Source: Microlunatus speluncae
Lineage (GTDB): Bacteria > Actinomycetota > Actinomycetes > Propionibacteriales > Propionibacteriaceae
Assembly: GCF_009299835.1 (NCBI RefSeq)
Contig: NZ_VKCZ01000007.1
Coordinates: 290,827 to 354,826, forward strand
Length of the DNA: 64,000 bases
Reading direction: 5' to 3'
Both the position numbers and the translations under genes were made by a program. The notes under the pieces are model-generated. The model searched no databases. It was given only the letters and a program-made list of their open reading frames with translations, and was not told the DNA's origin. Shown here piece after piece: positions 33,472 through 42,194 of the stretch. Position 1 is the first letter of the stretch; every line of letters begins with the position of its first letter.

Positions 33472-34731
33472 TTACGGTAGCACGTGCCGGCGCCGGTCAG
33501 CCAGATAGGACCGGACGGCCGGATCGACGGTCGACTCGATCGCCCGGTCGAAGGCGGCAGCTGCCTCGTCGGCGGCGCCGGCTCGGGCGAGCAGCTCGGC
33601 CCGCGTCGCGTGATAGGGCTGGAACTCCGCGGCGCGCGGCTCCTCGGTGATCAGTTCCGAGAGTCGCTCCAGGCCGGCCACCGGCCCGTCAACGCGGCCG
33701 ATCACCGCGGCCAGGGCGATCCGGGCGCCGAGGCTGGGAGCTACGGCGACCAAAGCCAGATAGAGGGTGCGTAGCGCCGGCCAGTCCGTCCGGCCGGTCA
33801 CCGCTCGCGCACAGTGCACCGACTGGATCGCCGCCTCGAGCTGAAACCGGCCCAGCCCACCACCCGCCGCCCGCCGCAGATAGGCCTCGCCCTCGGTGAT
33901 CAAGGAGGCGTCCCAGGTCGCCGGGTCCTGATCTTCCAGGGGTACGTACGCCACGCCGGTCGTCGAACGCCGCGCCAGCGACAACGTGATCAACGCGGCC
34001 AGACCCCAGGCCTCCGGCTCCGAGTCGAGCAGCTCGGCCAGCGTGATCGCCAGATATCGGCCCTCCCCCGCCAGGGACTCGGGAGTGTTTGCCGCCCGCG
34101 CGTCGGCCGTCGACCAGGCGATTGCGTAACAGCCGTAGACGGCTTCGAGCACGGCCGGCAGCCGTTCCTCCAGGGCCCGCCGATCCGGCACCACGAACGG
34201 GATCCGGGTCTCCTTGATCCGACGCTTGGCCCGGACCAGCCGCTGCGCCATCGTCGCGGCCGGGACCGCGAACGCCGCGGCGACCTGGGCCGCCTCGAAG
34301 CCGAGCACGGTCTGCAACATCAGCGGCGCCCGGACCGCCGGGTCGATCGCCGGATGGGCACAGACGAACAGCAGCTCCAGGCGCCGCTCGCTCAGCACCG
34401 ACGGATCAAGATCATCGATCAGTCCATGATCAGCGGCGGCCTCGAGCGGAGCGCCGGTCCGGTAGGCGGCGGACTTCCAGAGATCACGGAGCCGGTTGCG
34501 GGCCACGGTGAGCAACCACCCTTCGGGGTTGGCGGGCACCCCGGTCTCGGGCCACGTGGCCAGGGCCTGTTCGAAGGCGGCCGCGAGCGCATCCTCGGCC
34601 GCGGCAAGATCACCGTTCGGCGCCGCGAGCAGGGCGAGCAGCCGCCCGTACGAGACGCGTGCCGCGTGGTCGGCCGCGGCCCGCGCCGAGTCAGCGCGGG
34701 CCGAGCCGGGCCGGGGGCCGGCATCGTTCAC
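33472..34731 (-). CDS. ECF42-type RNA polymerase sigma factor
   Basis: 419-aa extracytoplasmic-function sigma factor. Region 2 covers LLALLAAPNGDLAAAEDALAAAFEQAL and PEGWLLTVARNRLRDLWK; region 4 covers LMLQTVLGFEAAQVAAAFAVP; about 230 residues of helical, TPR-like C-terminal extension follow, as in group ECF42. This group lacks an anti-sigma and is linked to DGPF-motif proteins, as here. GTG 34731 overlaps the DGPF gene's stop as GTGA, so an upstream extension is rejected. It probably drives its own operon from the promoter at 35169-35195. Confidence 0.88.
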   Translation of the reverse strand: MNDAGPRPGSARADSARAAADHAARVSYGRLLALLAAPNGDLAAAEDALAAAFEQALATWPETGVPANPEGWLLTVARNRLRDLWKSAAYRTGAPLEAAADHGLIDDLDPSVLSERRLELLFVCAHPAIDPAVRAPLMLQTVLGFEAAQVAAAFAVPAATMAQRLVRAKRRIKETRIPFVVPDRRALEERLPAVLEAVYGCYAIAWSTADARAANTPESLAGEGRYLAITLAELLDSEPEAWGLAALITLSLARRSTTGVAYVPLEDQDPATWDASLITEGEAYLRRAAGGGLGRFQLEAAIQSVHCARAVTGRTDWPALRTLYLALVAVAPSLGARIALAAVIGRVDGPVAGLERLSELITEEPRAAEFQPYHATRAELLARAGAADEAAAAFDRAIESTVDPAVRSYLADRRRHVLP

Positions 34732-35108
34732 TGGTTGGGAGTCCAGGCCCCATCGACGGTGTGGGTGGCGCCGGGCCGGATCTCCAGGATGCCGCCCCAG
34801 GCGAGCGGTGGCGCCTGCCGGGCCCACTCGATCGCCGCGTCCAGGTCGGGCACGTCGATCACGAAGGTGCCACCGAGTTGCTCCTTGGTGTCGGCGAACG
34901 GACCGTCCTGGACCTGCAGCTTGCCGTCGGTCATGGTCAGGGTGGTGGTGTCGGTCGACGACTCGAGCACCTCGGCTCCGATCAGCACGCCGGCCCGGTG
35001 CAGAGTCTCGGCGTAGGCGCTGAAGGCCTGCTGGCCCTCGGCCCACTGCTCGGGTTCGAGCTCGTCCGCCGCGGGCTCGCGGTAGTGCAGCAACAAGGTG
35101 TACCTCAT
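34728..35108 (-). CDS. DGPF-motif (YCII-related) protein
   Basis: 126-aa protein of the YCII-like fold with the diagnostic DGPFADTKEQLGG motif (about residues 70-82) and central TDTTTLTMTDGKLQVQDGPF. Such proteins are the standard partners and targets of ECF42 sigma factors; their biochemical role is unknown. ATG 35108 is preferred over 35117 because GAGAGG is 9 nt upstream of it. Confidence 0.88.
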   Translation of the reverse strand: MRYTLLLHYREPAADELEPEQWAEGQQAFSAYAETLHRAGVLIGAEVLESSTDTTTLTMTDGKLQVQDGPFADTKEQLGGTFVIDVPDLDAAIEWARQAPPLAWGGILEIRPGATHTVDGAWTPNQ

Positions 35109-35168
35109 GTCGATCATCCTCTCCGATGTTTCGGGTCTTGGTGCATCAGTCGGGTTCCTCCCCTTGAT

Positions 35169-35195
35169 GACGACTCGGTCCGGTCCCGATCGACA
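35169..35195 (-). promoter_or_regulatory. Candidate ECF42 promoter
   Basis: On the minus strand, TGTCGA (35195-35190) is followed after 17 bp by CGTC (35172-35169), 61 bp before the DGPF start. This agrees with the ECF42 promoter pattern as I recall it (TGTCGA near -35, CGA/TC near -10). Confidence 0.55.
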
Positions 35196-35215
35196 GGCCG
35201 GTAGAGTTTCCTGCC

Positions 35216-35779
35216 GTGAGCCGCTCCGCCGAACCGGGCACCCGGGATCGGATCCTGGTCGTCGCGCGAGAGTTGTTCGGCGCGCACACGTACGGCGCGA
35301 CGTCGATGCGGCAGATCGCGGAGGGCGTGGGGATCACCAAGGCCTCGCTCTATCACCACTTCGCCAGCAAGGCCGAGATCCTGGCCAGCCTGATCGACCC
35401 GCCGATCGACGAACTGGATCAGGCGATCGCGGCCGCCGGCCGCCTCACCGGCCTCGCCGTCCGGCAACGGAGCCTGCTCGAAGGCTGCCTGGACGCGATG
35501 CTGCGGCACCGGGACACCATGGCGCTGCTGTTGAAGGACGCGTCGATCTACGGCGACCAGACCACGGCGACGATGGAGCGGGTGGTCGCCTTCAGCCAGC
35601 AGGCGATCACCGTGCTCGCCGGACCGCGACCGTCCCGGCGGCAGCGGATCCGGGCCGCGCAGGCCTTCGCCGCCGCGACCGACCCGATCAGCCAGTTCGC
35701 CGACGTGCCGACCGACCAGTTGCGAAGCGAGCTGCTCAGCGGGGCCCTGACCCTGCTCCAAGCTCAATCCGGTCCCTGA
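35216..35779 (+). CDS. TetR-family transcriptional regulator
   Basis: 187-aa regulator; helix-turn-helix MRQIAEGVGITKASLYHHFASKAEIL at about residues 31-56, then a short helical ligand domain. The GTG start has TAGAGT 8 nt upstream (35202-35207) and no ribosome site, suggesting a leaderless transcript. It is divergent from the ECF42 operon. The perfect palindrome at 33443 could be its site, but nothing proves this. Confidence 0.87.
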   Translation: MSRSAEPGTRDRILVVARELFGAHTYGATSMRQIAEGVGITKASLYHHFASKAEILASLIDPPIDELDQAIAAAGRLTGLAVRQRSLLEGCLDAMLRHRDTMALLLKDASIYGDQTTATMERVVAFSQQAITVLAGPRPSRRQRIRAAQAFAAATDPISQFADVPTDQLRSELLSGALTLLQAQSGP

Positions 35780-35798
35780 ACCGGCCAGCGCTTGTTTC

Positions 35799-35946
35799 GT
35801 TCCCCGAGCCGGTCGAAGGCCAAGCCCGAGGCATTCCGGACGGTCCCCAGGGGTGAATCCGACCTGCCCCCTTCGACAAGCTCAGGACATGCTTCGACAG
35901 GCTCAGGGAACGGAACAAGCGCCAGGCTCAGGGAACGGAACAAGCG
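35799..35946. repeat. Cluster of CTTCGACA-GCTCAGGG repeats
   Basis: Four copies in 150 bp: GTTCCCCGAGCCGGTCGAAGG (reverse form) at 35799-35819, CCCTTCGACAAGCTCAGGA at 35869-35887, CTTCGACAGGCTCAGGG at 35892-35908, and a shortened CAGGCTCAGGGAACGG at 35923-35938, with GGAACAAGCG following the last two. They fill the gap between the convergent TetR and LLM genes. Confidence 0.8.
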
Positions 35947-35947
35947 G

Positions 35948-36772
35948 TCAGATCCGTGGCGGGCCCTGGCGCACTCGGGCCAGCAGGGTGGCGGGGTCGT
36001 TCGGCTGCTCCCAGCGCGACTCGATCCACCAGGTGGCACCGGCGTCGGCCAGCGGCCGGAGTTGCTCGTCGATCCAGGTCTGATCGTCACCCGGCGAGAC
36101 GCCCTCGATGATCACCTCCCGGGTGGACGCGTTCCGCTCCCGTAGCCAGCCGGTGATCTCGACGAGATCGGTCGGGCCCAACTGCCGTTCCTGATCACCC
36201 GACAGCGACGGCATGATGCCGTCCCAGCGGGCGGCGCGGGCCATCGATCTTGGCCGCGGCCAGGCGGCGACGACCCAGATCGGGATCCGCGGGCGCTGCA
36301 CCGGACGCGGCTCGAACCGGAGCCCGTCGACCCGATAGTGCTTGCCGTGGAAGTCGACCGTCTCGCCGGACCAGGCCTGTTCCATGATCGCCAACGTCTC
36401 GTCCAGCAACTCGGCCCGCTCGCGCCGATCGGTGACCTCCGGGCTCACCTTGGAGAAGCCGCCGTCACCGACCGCCCCGAGGCCGACCGGAATCACCAGC
36501 CGCCCGCCGGACAGGTGATCGATGGTCAGCGCCTCGCGGGCCACCTTCCACGGTCGGCGCCGGGACAGCGGGAAGACCATCGCGCCGAGGGTGACCCGCT
36601 CGGTGCGGACGGCGGCCGCGGCCAGGATCGTCCACGGGTCGTACATCTCCATGGCACCGATCGCGATCCCGTCCCAGGAGAAGAAGCCGTCCCAACCGGC
36701 CTGCTCCGCCTCGACCGCGAGCTCCACCATCTGCCGGGCGCTGCCCGTGCTGGCGAGGAATCCGTACTTCAT
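35948..36772 (-). CDS. LLM-class flavin/F420-dependent oxidoreductase
   Basis: 274-aa luciferase-like monooxygenase fold protein. Family markers: MKYGFLASTGSARQMVELAVEAEQAGWDGFFSWD at the start, TERVTLGAMVFPLSRRRPWKVAREALTIDHLSGGRLVIPVGLG in the middle, and IPIWVVAAWPRPRSMARAARWDGIMP. In actinobacteria most use F420 or FMN; the substrate is not evident. ATG 36772 has TAGCGT 7 nt upstream and no ribosome site. Confidence 0.88.
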   Translation of the reverse strand: MKYGFLASTGSARQMVELAVEAEQAGWDGFFSWDGIAIGAMEMYDPWTILAAAAVRTERVTLGAMVFPLSRRRPWKVAREALTIDHLSGGRLVIPVGLGAVGDGGFSKVSPEVTDRRERAELLDETLAIMEQAWSGETVDFHGKHYRVDGLRFEPRPVQRPRIPIWVVAAWPRPRSMARAARWDGIMPSLSGDQERQLGPTDLVEITGWLRERNASTREVIIEGVSPGDDQTWIDEQLRPLADAGATWWIESRWEQPNDPATLLARVRQGPPRI

Positions 36773-36805
36773 CCGAGCGACGCTAGCCGCCGGCACTGAC
36801 AGTCG

Positions 36806-37321
36806 TCAGGAGGGCACCGTCCGGCCGAGCAACCGGCCGATCCCGCCCAGACAACCGACGAACGCCGAACCCAGCAGCGGCGAGCCGTTCAGCACCAGCC
36901 GGAACGAGTCGCGATGCCCGGCGGCGTGGGTGGCGAAGGCGAGCAGATCAGGACCCGACTTGCCCGCATCGGCCGTGGCCTGTTGCAGGGCGGCCAGTCC
37001 CCGGAACCACGACTCGGCCTGCATCGCCGGCGTGCTCCACCAGCGCACCAGCACCGGCTCGTCGCCGCCGTTCCACATCCGGTGCACGGTGCCGCGCGGC
37101 ACCTCGAACGTGTCCCCGGGGCCGAACCGTTCGCTGTCCCGACCAAGATCAACACTGAGATGGCCCTGGACCACCTCGAACCGCTCATCGTGCTGCGGAT
37201 GGAAGTGCTGGGGTGGCGCCGTCCCGTGCGGCTCGTAGCGGGCCTCGAGCTCCAGGCACTCCGCATCGCTGCGCTTGATCGTGACCGACTCGTGCGCACC
37301 GATCTTCAGGGTGTCACCCAT
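36806..37321 (-). CDS. Cupin-domain protein
   Basis: 171-aa protein with one cupin barrel: motif 1 HFHPQHDERFEVVQGHLSVDLG and motif 2 FEVPRGTVHRMWN provide His/Gln/Glu/His metal ligands. A helical C-terminal third (SWFRGLAALQQATADAGK onward) is not part of the barrel. Function unknown, possibly a small dioxygenase or sugar-binding protein. ATG 37321 has an AGG ribosome site; a TTG two codons earlier is less likely. Confidence 0.82.
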   Translation of the reverse strand: MGDTLKIGAHESVTIKRSDAECLELEARYEPHGTAPPQHFHPQHDERFEVVQGHLSVDLGRDSERFGPGDTFEVPRGTVHRMWNGGDEPVLVRWWSTPAMQAESWFRGLAALQQATADAGKSGPDLLAFATHAAGHRDSFRLVLNGSPLLGSAFVGCLGGIGRLLGRTVPS

Positions 37322-37415
37322 GCTCAACCTCGCTGTCGTCCAGAGTGGCGTCCCTTGCAGGCTAACGAATCCGGCGCCGGGGCGGGCGGATCGCGGACCG
37401 TGGCGTCGCCGGTGA

Positions 37416-38366
37416 TCAGGGCCGGTTGAGCTCGAGCAGGCGGGCCGCGGTGGCGATCGCGTGCTGCCGCAGCCGGTCCGGGGCGAGCACCACGACGTCG
37501 GCGCCGAGCGATCCGACCAGGCCGACCGCCCCGTCCCAGTCCTCGGTGTCGAAGTCCGCGTCGACCCAGCCGTCGGCGTCGGGTGGGCCGAGTTTCTTGC
37601 TCCGGGCGTACGCCCAGCCGGCCCGGTCCAGCGCTTCGCCTCGGATCCGGAGCCGGATCGGAAAGGAGCCGAACCGGGTGACGTAGGCGTCCTGGGAGTC
37701 CCGCCAGTTGGCCGCCAGATCGAAGTCGTCCGGTCGGCTGAACTCCGTCTCGGTGGTGGTCAGGTCGTGGATCCGGGAGACCCGATACATCCTGATCTTG
37801 TCCTCGGCCCGGCCGATCAGATACCAGCGGGTGCCCTTGCGGACCAGGCCGTACGGCGCGACCCGGGCGGTGGTCCGTCCGCTGCCGTACCGCAGCTCGA
37901 CGATCCGGTCGTCCCAGCACGCCGCCAGCAGTGCGCGGAGCACCGGTGACGGGTCGTGCGCGACCGGCTCCCAATATCGATCCGGGTCGACGTGGATCCG
38001 CTGCCGGGCGTGCTCGGCGTGCTCCCGGGCGGCCGGGGCGACCGCGGCCAGCAGCTTGAGGATCAGGTCGTCGCCGGGATCCTCCAGCCCGAGATCGCTC
38101 AGGATCCCGCGTGGGTGGCCGACGATCATGGCCAGCGCCTCGGTGGTCGACAGCCCGGTCAGGCTGGTCCGATAGTCCTGCACCAGGGCCCAGCCGCCGG
38201 CGCCGCCGCGGGTCGAGTAGACCGGCACACCGGCCGCGGACAGCGCCTCCATGTCGCGCCGGATCGTCCGGGTCGAGACCTCCAGCTCTCTGGCCAGGGT
38301 CGTCGCCGACACCACGCCCCGGCCCTGCAACCGGAACACGAGGCGGAGCAACCGATCGGCGCGCAT
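37416..38366 (-). CDS. WYL-domain transcriptional regulator (YafY/DeoR-like)
   Basis: 316-aa regulator: N-terminal helix-turn-helix (MRADRLLRLVFRLQGRGVVSATTLARELEVSTRTIRRDMEAL) and WYL domain (APYGLVRKGTRWYLIGRAED, with the WYL triad) plus a C-terminal WCX extension. WYL domains sense small ligands or nucleic acids. CAGAAT lies 6 nt before the ATG. It is divergent from a VOC protein across an 84-bp region with an inverted repeat, so that gene is its probable target. Confidence 0.9.
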   Translation of the reverse strand: MRADRLLRLVFRLQGRGVVSATTLARELEVSTRTIRRDMEALSAAGVPVYSTRGGAGGWALVQDYRTSLTGLSTTEALAMIVGHPRGILSDLGLEDPGDDLILKLLAAVAPAAREHAEHARQRIHVDPDRYWEPVAHDPSPVLRALLAACWDDRIVELRYGSGRTTARVAPYGLVRKGTRWYLIGRAEDKIRMYRVSRIHDLTTTETEFSRPDDFDLAANWRDSQDAYVTRFGSFPIRLRIRGEALDRAGWAYARSKKLGPPDADGWVDADFDTEDWDGAVGLVGSLGADVVVLAPDRLRQHAIATAARLLELNRP

Positions 38367-38384
38367 AGGTCCATTCTGTCGCAG

Positions 38385-38409
38385 GTATAGGACACAAGAT
38401 GTCCGGTAC
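38385..38409. promoter_or_regulatory. Candidate WYL-regulator operator
   Basis: GGACA-CAAGA-TGTCC (38390-38404) with further symmetry in the flanking GTA and TAC, between the divergent WYL regulator and VOC genes. Confidence 0.5.
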
Positions 38410-38450
38410 GGGCTGCGAGGCTGGGCTCTGGCGCATGAAGGGAGTCGACA

Positions 38451-38840
38451 ATGGAGCGTCCGAGACTGCAGGTCGGGGCCGTGACGATCACGTCCGAGCG
38501 AGGTCGCGCGCGGGAGCTGGCCCAATTCTATGAACGACTGCTGGGCTGGCCGATCGGCAACGACGACGGGCCGGAGGGTGGCTGGTTTCAGTTGCGACCG
38601 CCCGAAGGCGAGACCGGGCCGACGATCAACATCGAGGAAGATCAACAGCACCGGCGTCCGGTCTGGCCGAGCCGGCCCGGCGAGCAGACCGCGACGATGC
38701 ATCTCGATATCGGCGTGGATGATCTTGGATTGGCGACCGCTTGGGCCCTTGAAGTCGGGGCGAGCCTGGCGGAGCATCAGCCTCAGGAGCACGTGCGGGT
38801 GCTGCTCGACCCGCACGGGCATCCGTTCTGTCTGTTCTGA
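38451..38840 (+). CDS. VOC-family (glyoxalase-like) protein
   Basis: 129-aa single-repeat vicinal oxygen chelate protein: VGAVTITSERGRARELAQFYERLLG at the start, MHLDIGVDDLGLATAWALEVGA in the middle and LLDPHGHPFCLF at the end, the usual metal-binding positions. Members act as dioxygenases, lyases or drug-binding proteins; none can be specified. It is the probable target of the divergent WYL regulator. Confidence 0.85.
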   Translation: MERPRLQVGAVTITSERGRARELAQFYERLLGWPIGNDDGPEGGWFQLRPPEGETGPTINIEEDQQHRRPVWPSRPGEQTATMHLDIGVDDLGLATAWALEVGASLAEHQPQEHVRVLLDPHGHPFCLF

Positions 38841-38895
38841 TCATGGTCGGCGGTTGGCGTGATCATGGAGATGGCGTGATCATGGAGGTGGCGTG

Positions 38896-39690
38896 ATGGT
38901 GCGGTTCACGACCCGGGAGCTGTCGAAGCGGACCTTCGGCGACTTCGAGCGGTTCTTCGCGACTGTGCACGGGTGTGCCTGCACGCTCTACTTCTTCGGC
39001 CGGCACCTGTCCCCCATCGCCGGCTCGGCGAAGCAGAAGGCGGCCGGCCTCGGCAGCACGCCCGATCGGTCGGCGAAACACTTCCCGCACCGGGACCTGA
39101 TGCGAGCCAGGGAGCTCGCCGCGGTCAAGGAACTGGTCGACCGCGGCGACGCCCGCGGCATCCTGGTCTACGCCGACGGCGAGCCGGTCGGCTGGTGCCA
39201 CTTCGGCCGGGTCGACGAGTTGCCGGTGCACAGTGAGGAATCGGACCCGACCAAGATCTATGCCCGGCACGCCGACACGGACTGGGTGATCAACTGCTTC
39301 ACCACCCGGATGGACTTCCGGCACCAGGGCGTGGCCGGCCGGGCCCTGAAGGCCGCCGTCGCGGTGATCAAGAAGCACGGCGGCGGCTGGATCGAGGCCG
39401 TGCCGCTGGCGTACGCCCATCACGACCCGATGCTCGGCAAGCTGCGCCGGACCTATCGCTGGCGTTCGCCTCAGGTGGCCGAATATCTGCGGGACAACTG
39501 GCCCAGCAAGCAGGTGCCGGGCATCGGCCGGGTCAGCCCGTGCCAGAACTCGCCCAAGACCATGGGCCACATCGGCAACCTGTCCATGTTCGAGAAGGCC
39601 GGCTTCGAGCCCACCCAGCGTGACGACCTCCGCAGCACCGACAGCCCGTACCACCGCGGCGACTTCATCGTGATGCGGCTCAAGGTATGA
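38896..39690 (+). CDS. GNAT-family acetyltransferase
   Basis: 264-aa acetyltransferase. The acetyl-CoA motif is in VINCFTTRMDFRHQGVAGRALKAAVAVIKKHG (R-x-x-G-x-A variant), and the C-terminal segment ends FEKAGFEPTQRDD, typical of GNATs. The N-terminal 120 residues are atypical and Cys-bearing (HGCACTLYFFG). ATG 38896 is preferred to the GTG at 38893, as GGAGG is 7 nt upstream. A short tandem repeat of TGGCGTGATCATGGAG lies just upstream. It overlaps the next gene by 4 bp. Confidence 0.82.
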   Translation: MVRFTTRELSKRTFGDFERFFATVHGCACTLYFFGRHLSPIAGSAKQKAAGLGSTPDRSAKHFPHRDLMRARELAAVKELVDRGDARGILVYADGEPVGWCHFGRVDELPVHSEESDPTKIYARHADTDWVINCFTTRMDFRHQGVAGRALKAAVAVIKKHGGGWIEAVPLAYAHHDPMLGKLRRTYRWRSPQVAEYLRDNWPSKQVPGIGRVSPCQNSPKTMGHIGNLSMFEKAGFEPTQRDDLRSTDSPYHRGDFIVMRLKV

Positions 39691-40247
39691 GCCGCGACGG
39701 AACGAAGATCATCTTTGTCCGGCACGGCGACGCGGTGATCACGACGCCGGGCATGCCACGCAGCCTCACCGAGCTCGGGCGACGGCAGGCTCAGGCCTTG
39801 GTCCCCGCCCTGTCGCACCGAGTGATCATCGCGATCTGGAGCAGTTCCATGCTGCGAGCCAAGCAGACTGCCGAAATCATCGGGGCCGCTCTCGGCCTTC
39901 CGATCAACCCGGATGACCGACTGCGGGAGAGGCGGGACGAGGATCCAGCACCGGGAGTGACCGCAGAGAACGACGATCCAGCCACGGTGCTGCACCGCTT
40001 GCTGAGCATCGTCACCGAGGCGTCGGTGCGACATCGGAGTCAGACAGTCCTCTTCGTCACCCATGGCGGCATCACCGCTCTGGGTCTGTCGAGCCGATGC
40101 CATAACCTCAGCCGCCAGTACGTCGACGCCAACCCGTTGATCAACACCGCGGTCTCCGAGATCACGGTGGATCCGTCCGGCGTTTGGACCTGCCTCACCT
40201 GGAACGGACAACCCGTGCCCGTCGGTACAGGCGGATCGACCCCATGA
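39687..40247 (+). CDS. Histidine phosphatase family protein
   Basis: 186-aa member of the phosphoglycerate mutase-like superfamily. The catalytic motif is FVRHGDA (the RHG triad), with WSSSMLRAKQTAEIIG as the second Arg-containing motif and FVTHGGI as the distal His. The substrate is unknown. It starts inside the GNAT stop codon (ATGA) and ends overlapping the next start, so three genes form a coupled unit. Confidence 0.87.
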   Translation: MSRDGTKIIFVRHGDAVITTPGMPRSLTELGRRQAQALVPALSHRVIIAIWSSSMLRAKQTAEIIGAALGLPINPDDRLRERRDEDPAPGVTAENDDPATVLHRLLSIVTEASVRHRSQTVLFVTHGGITALGLSSRCHNLSRQYVDANPLINTAVSEITVDPSGVWTCLTWNGQPVPVGTGGSTP

Positions 40248-41269
40248 CCACGAGGGAGATCATGACGACGCTCGAGCTGAATGCCGAGAATCGAGCCGCG
40301 ATCGACTGGCTGCTGAGCTCGGACGAGCCGGCGATCCGCTACCTGGCCAGGCGGGACCTGCTCGGCACGGAGGCGGCTCCCGACGAGTCGGCGATCTTGG
40401 CCGGGTCGATGATCACCACGCTGTTGGCCGGGCAGCGGGAGGACGGAGTGTTCCCCGGCGAAGGCTGGTCGTCGACGCTTTGGCGGCTGGTGGCGCTGGT
40501 GGAGTTGGCGATTCCGCCCGACGAGCCGCGGGCGATCGCGGCCGCCGACTGGTATCTGGACCGGGTGCTCGGGAAGCCGCACCACCGGGGTCGGCCGACG
40601 ATCATCGACGGACTGCATCGGTTCTGCTCCAACGGCGAGGGCCACGCCCTGGTGATCGGGGCGAGGCTCGGCCTGGCCGACGATCCCCGGCTGCGTCGGA
40701 TCGCGGACTCGTTGATCGAATGGCAGTGGCCGGACGGTGGCTGGAACTGTCATCGCAACGCGTCCGGTCGTCGGTCCTCCTTCCAGGAGTCACTGGCCGC
40801 CGCCTGGGGGCTGCACGAATACGCCGCGGCGACCGGTGACTCCGCTGCCGCGGCCGCCGCCGACCGGACGGCTGAGCTGTATCTGCAGCATCGCCTCGTC
40901 TACAGCTTGGGCAGCGGGCGGCCGAGCCGGCGGTTTCCGCATCCGGTGCCGGCCGGTCAGGTGATCGATCAACGCTGGATCAAGCTGGGCTATCCGGCCT
41001 ACTGGCACTACGACATCCTGGCGTCGATGATCTTCCTCACCCGGATCGGCAGGATCACCGACCCGCGCGCCGCCGGAGGCCTTGACCTGCTCGAGCAACG
41101 CCGCCGGCCGGACGGCCGCTGGGCGGCGGACCGGCAGTGGTGGGTGAAGCCGGGTCATCGGTTCACCCACCAGTACGACGTCGTGGACTGGGGCGTGGCC
41201 GGCGAGCCCAGCGAGCTGATCACCCTCAACGCGCTCCGGATCCTCCGCGGCGCCGGCCGGCTCGACTGA
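40244..41269 (+). CDS. Squalene/terpene-cyclase-like alpha-barrel protein
   Basis: 341-aa soluble protein with repeated QW-like motifs of the alpha/alpha-barrel fold: QREDGVFPGEGW, WQWPDGGWNCHRN and EQRRRPDGRWAADRQWW. These resemble prenyltransferase/squalene oxidase repeats, but no DxDD or DCTAE motif is present, so cyclase activity is not supported. It may be a nucleic acid or lipid-related protein. ATG 40244 overlaps the phosphatase stop; an ATG at 40262 is a second option. Confidence 0.68.
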   Translation: MTTREIMTTLELNAENRAAIDWLLSSDEPAIRYLARRDLLGTEAAPDESAILAGSMITTLLAGQREDGVFPGEGWSSTLWRLVALVELAIPPDEPRAIAAADWYLDRVLGKPHHRGRPTIIDGLHRFCSNGEGHALVIGARLGLADDPRLRRIADSLIEWQWPDGGWNCHRNASGRRSSFQESLAAAWGLHEYAAATGDSAAAAAADRTAELYLQHRLVYSLGSGRPSRRFPHPVPAGQVIDQRWIKLGYPAYWHYDILASMIFLTRIGRITDPRAAGGLDLLEQRRRPDGRWAADRQWWVKPGHRFTHQYDVVDWGVAGEPSELITLNALRILRGAGRLD

Positions 41270-41387
41270 GTCCGACGCACATTATGGTCACTTTGGCCGC
41301 AAGACGGGGCCGAACTGACCACGATCCCGGCACGAAAATCCTTCGCGCGTTGACAGCGCCAACGGTTGGATGGGTTCGGGAGGAATC

Positions 41388-42194
41388 ATGCTCACCGAGG
41401 TTCATGGGCGAGCCGCCGCCAAGGCCGCGCCGCTGCTCGCCGGTCTTGATCATCAGCTGAGCGTCGCGGCGGTGCTCGCCGGCACGATGCCCGGTGTGGT
41501 GCTGGTCGACGATGCCGCGGACCCGAGGGCCGTGTTCGTCCACTCGCCGGAAGGCAACTTCGTCGGCGGTGACCCGACCGGCACCCCCTTCGTCGCGGAC
41601 CTGCGCGCCCACGTGGCGGCGACCTTCGATCCCGAGCGAGACGGCGGGCTGGTGCTCTCGTTCGATCATGACGGCTGGGGACGGTGGGCACGGGAGATCG
41701 TGCCCGGGCCGGCGCCGGTCGTTGTGCCCCGGCGGCACTACCTGCTTCACCCCGGGCCGTCACGTCCGCGACCGGATCCGCCGGCCGGCTATCGCCTCGT
41801 TCCGATCGATGCCGAACTGCTGTGCCGACCAGGGCTGCCCGATCACGTTCGACGTTGGATCGCGGGCAACTGGGGCGGCGAGGAGGCCTTCCTGGCGCAG
41901 GGATTCGGCGTCGTCGCCCGGCTCGGTGACGACTTCGCCGGCTGGAGCGTGGCGGACTGCGCCGTCGGCGACCGGGCCGAGATCGGCATCCACACCGCGC
42001 CCGCGCACCGCCGTCGCGGCCTGGCGTCCCAGGTCGCGGCGGCGGCCGCGACGATCGCGTTCGACCGCGGACTGTCCGAGGTCGGCTGGCACTGCAACGA
42101 GGACAATCCGGGATCCTGGCACACGGCTGAATCGGCCGGCTTCACGCTGCGGCGGCGCTACCGGTTCTTCGTCTATTCGGCCGGGCATTCTTGA
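41388..42194 (+). CDS. GNAT-family acetyltransferase (two-domain)
   Basis: 268-aa protein. The C-terminal half is a GNAT domain (AEIGIHTAPAHRRRGLASQVAAAAATIAF, the acetyl-CoA loop, and NPGSWHTAESAGF). The N-terminal half is a second, degenerate GNAT-like domain (VLVDDAADPRAVFVHSPEGNFVGGD), as in the GNA_acetyltran group. ATG 41388 has GGGAGGA. Substrate unknown. Confidence 0.83.
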   Translation: MLTEVHGRAAAKAAPLLAGLDHQLSVAAVLAGTMPGVVLVDDAADPRAVFVHSPEGNFVGGDPTGTPFVADLRAHVAATFDPERDGGLVLSFDHDGWGRWAREIVPGPAPVVVPRRHYLLHPGPSRPRPDPPAGYRLVPIDAELLCRPGLPDHVRRWIAGNWGGEEAFLAQGFGVVARLGDDFAGWSVADCAVGDRAEIGIHTAPAHRRRGLASQVAAAAATIAFDRGLSEVGWHCNEDNPGSWHTAESAGFTLRRRYRFFVYSAGHS

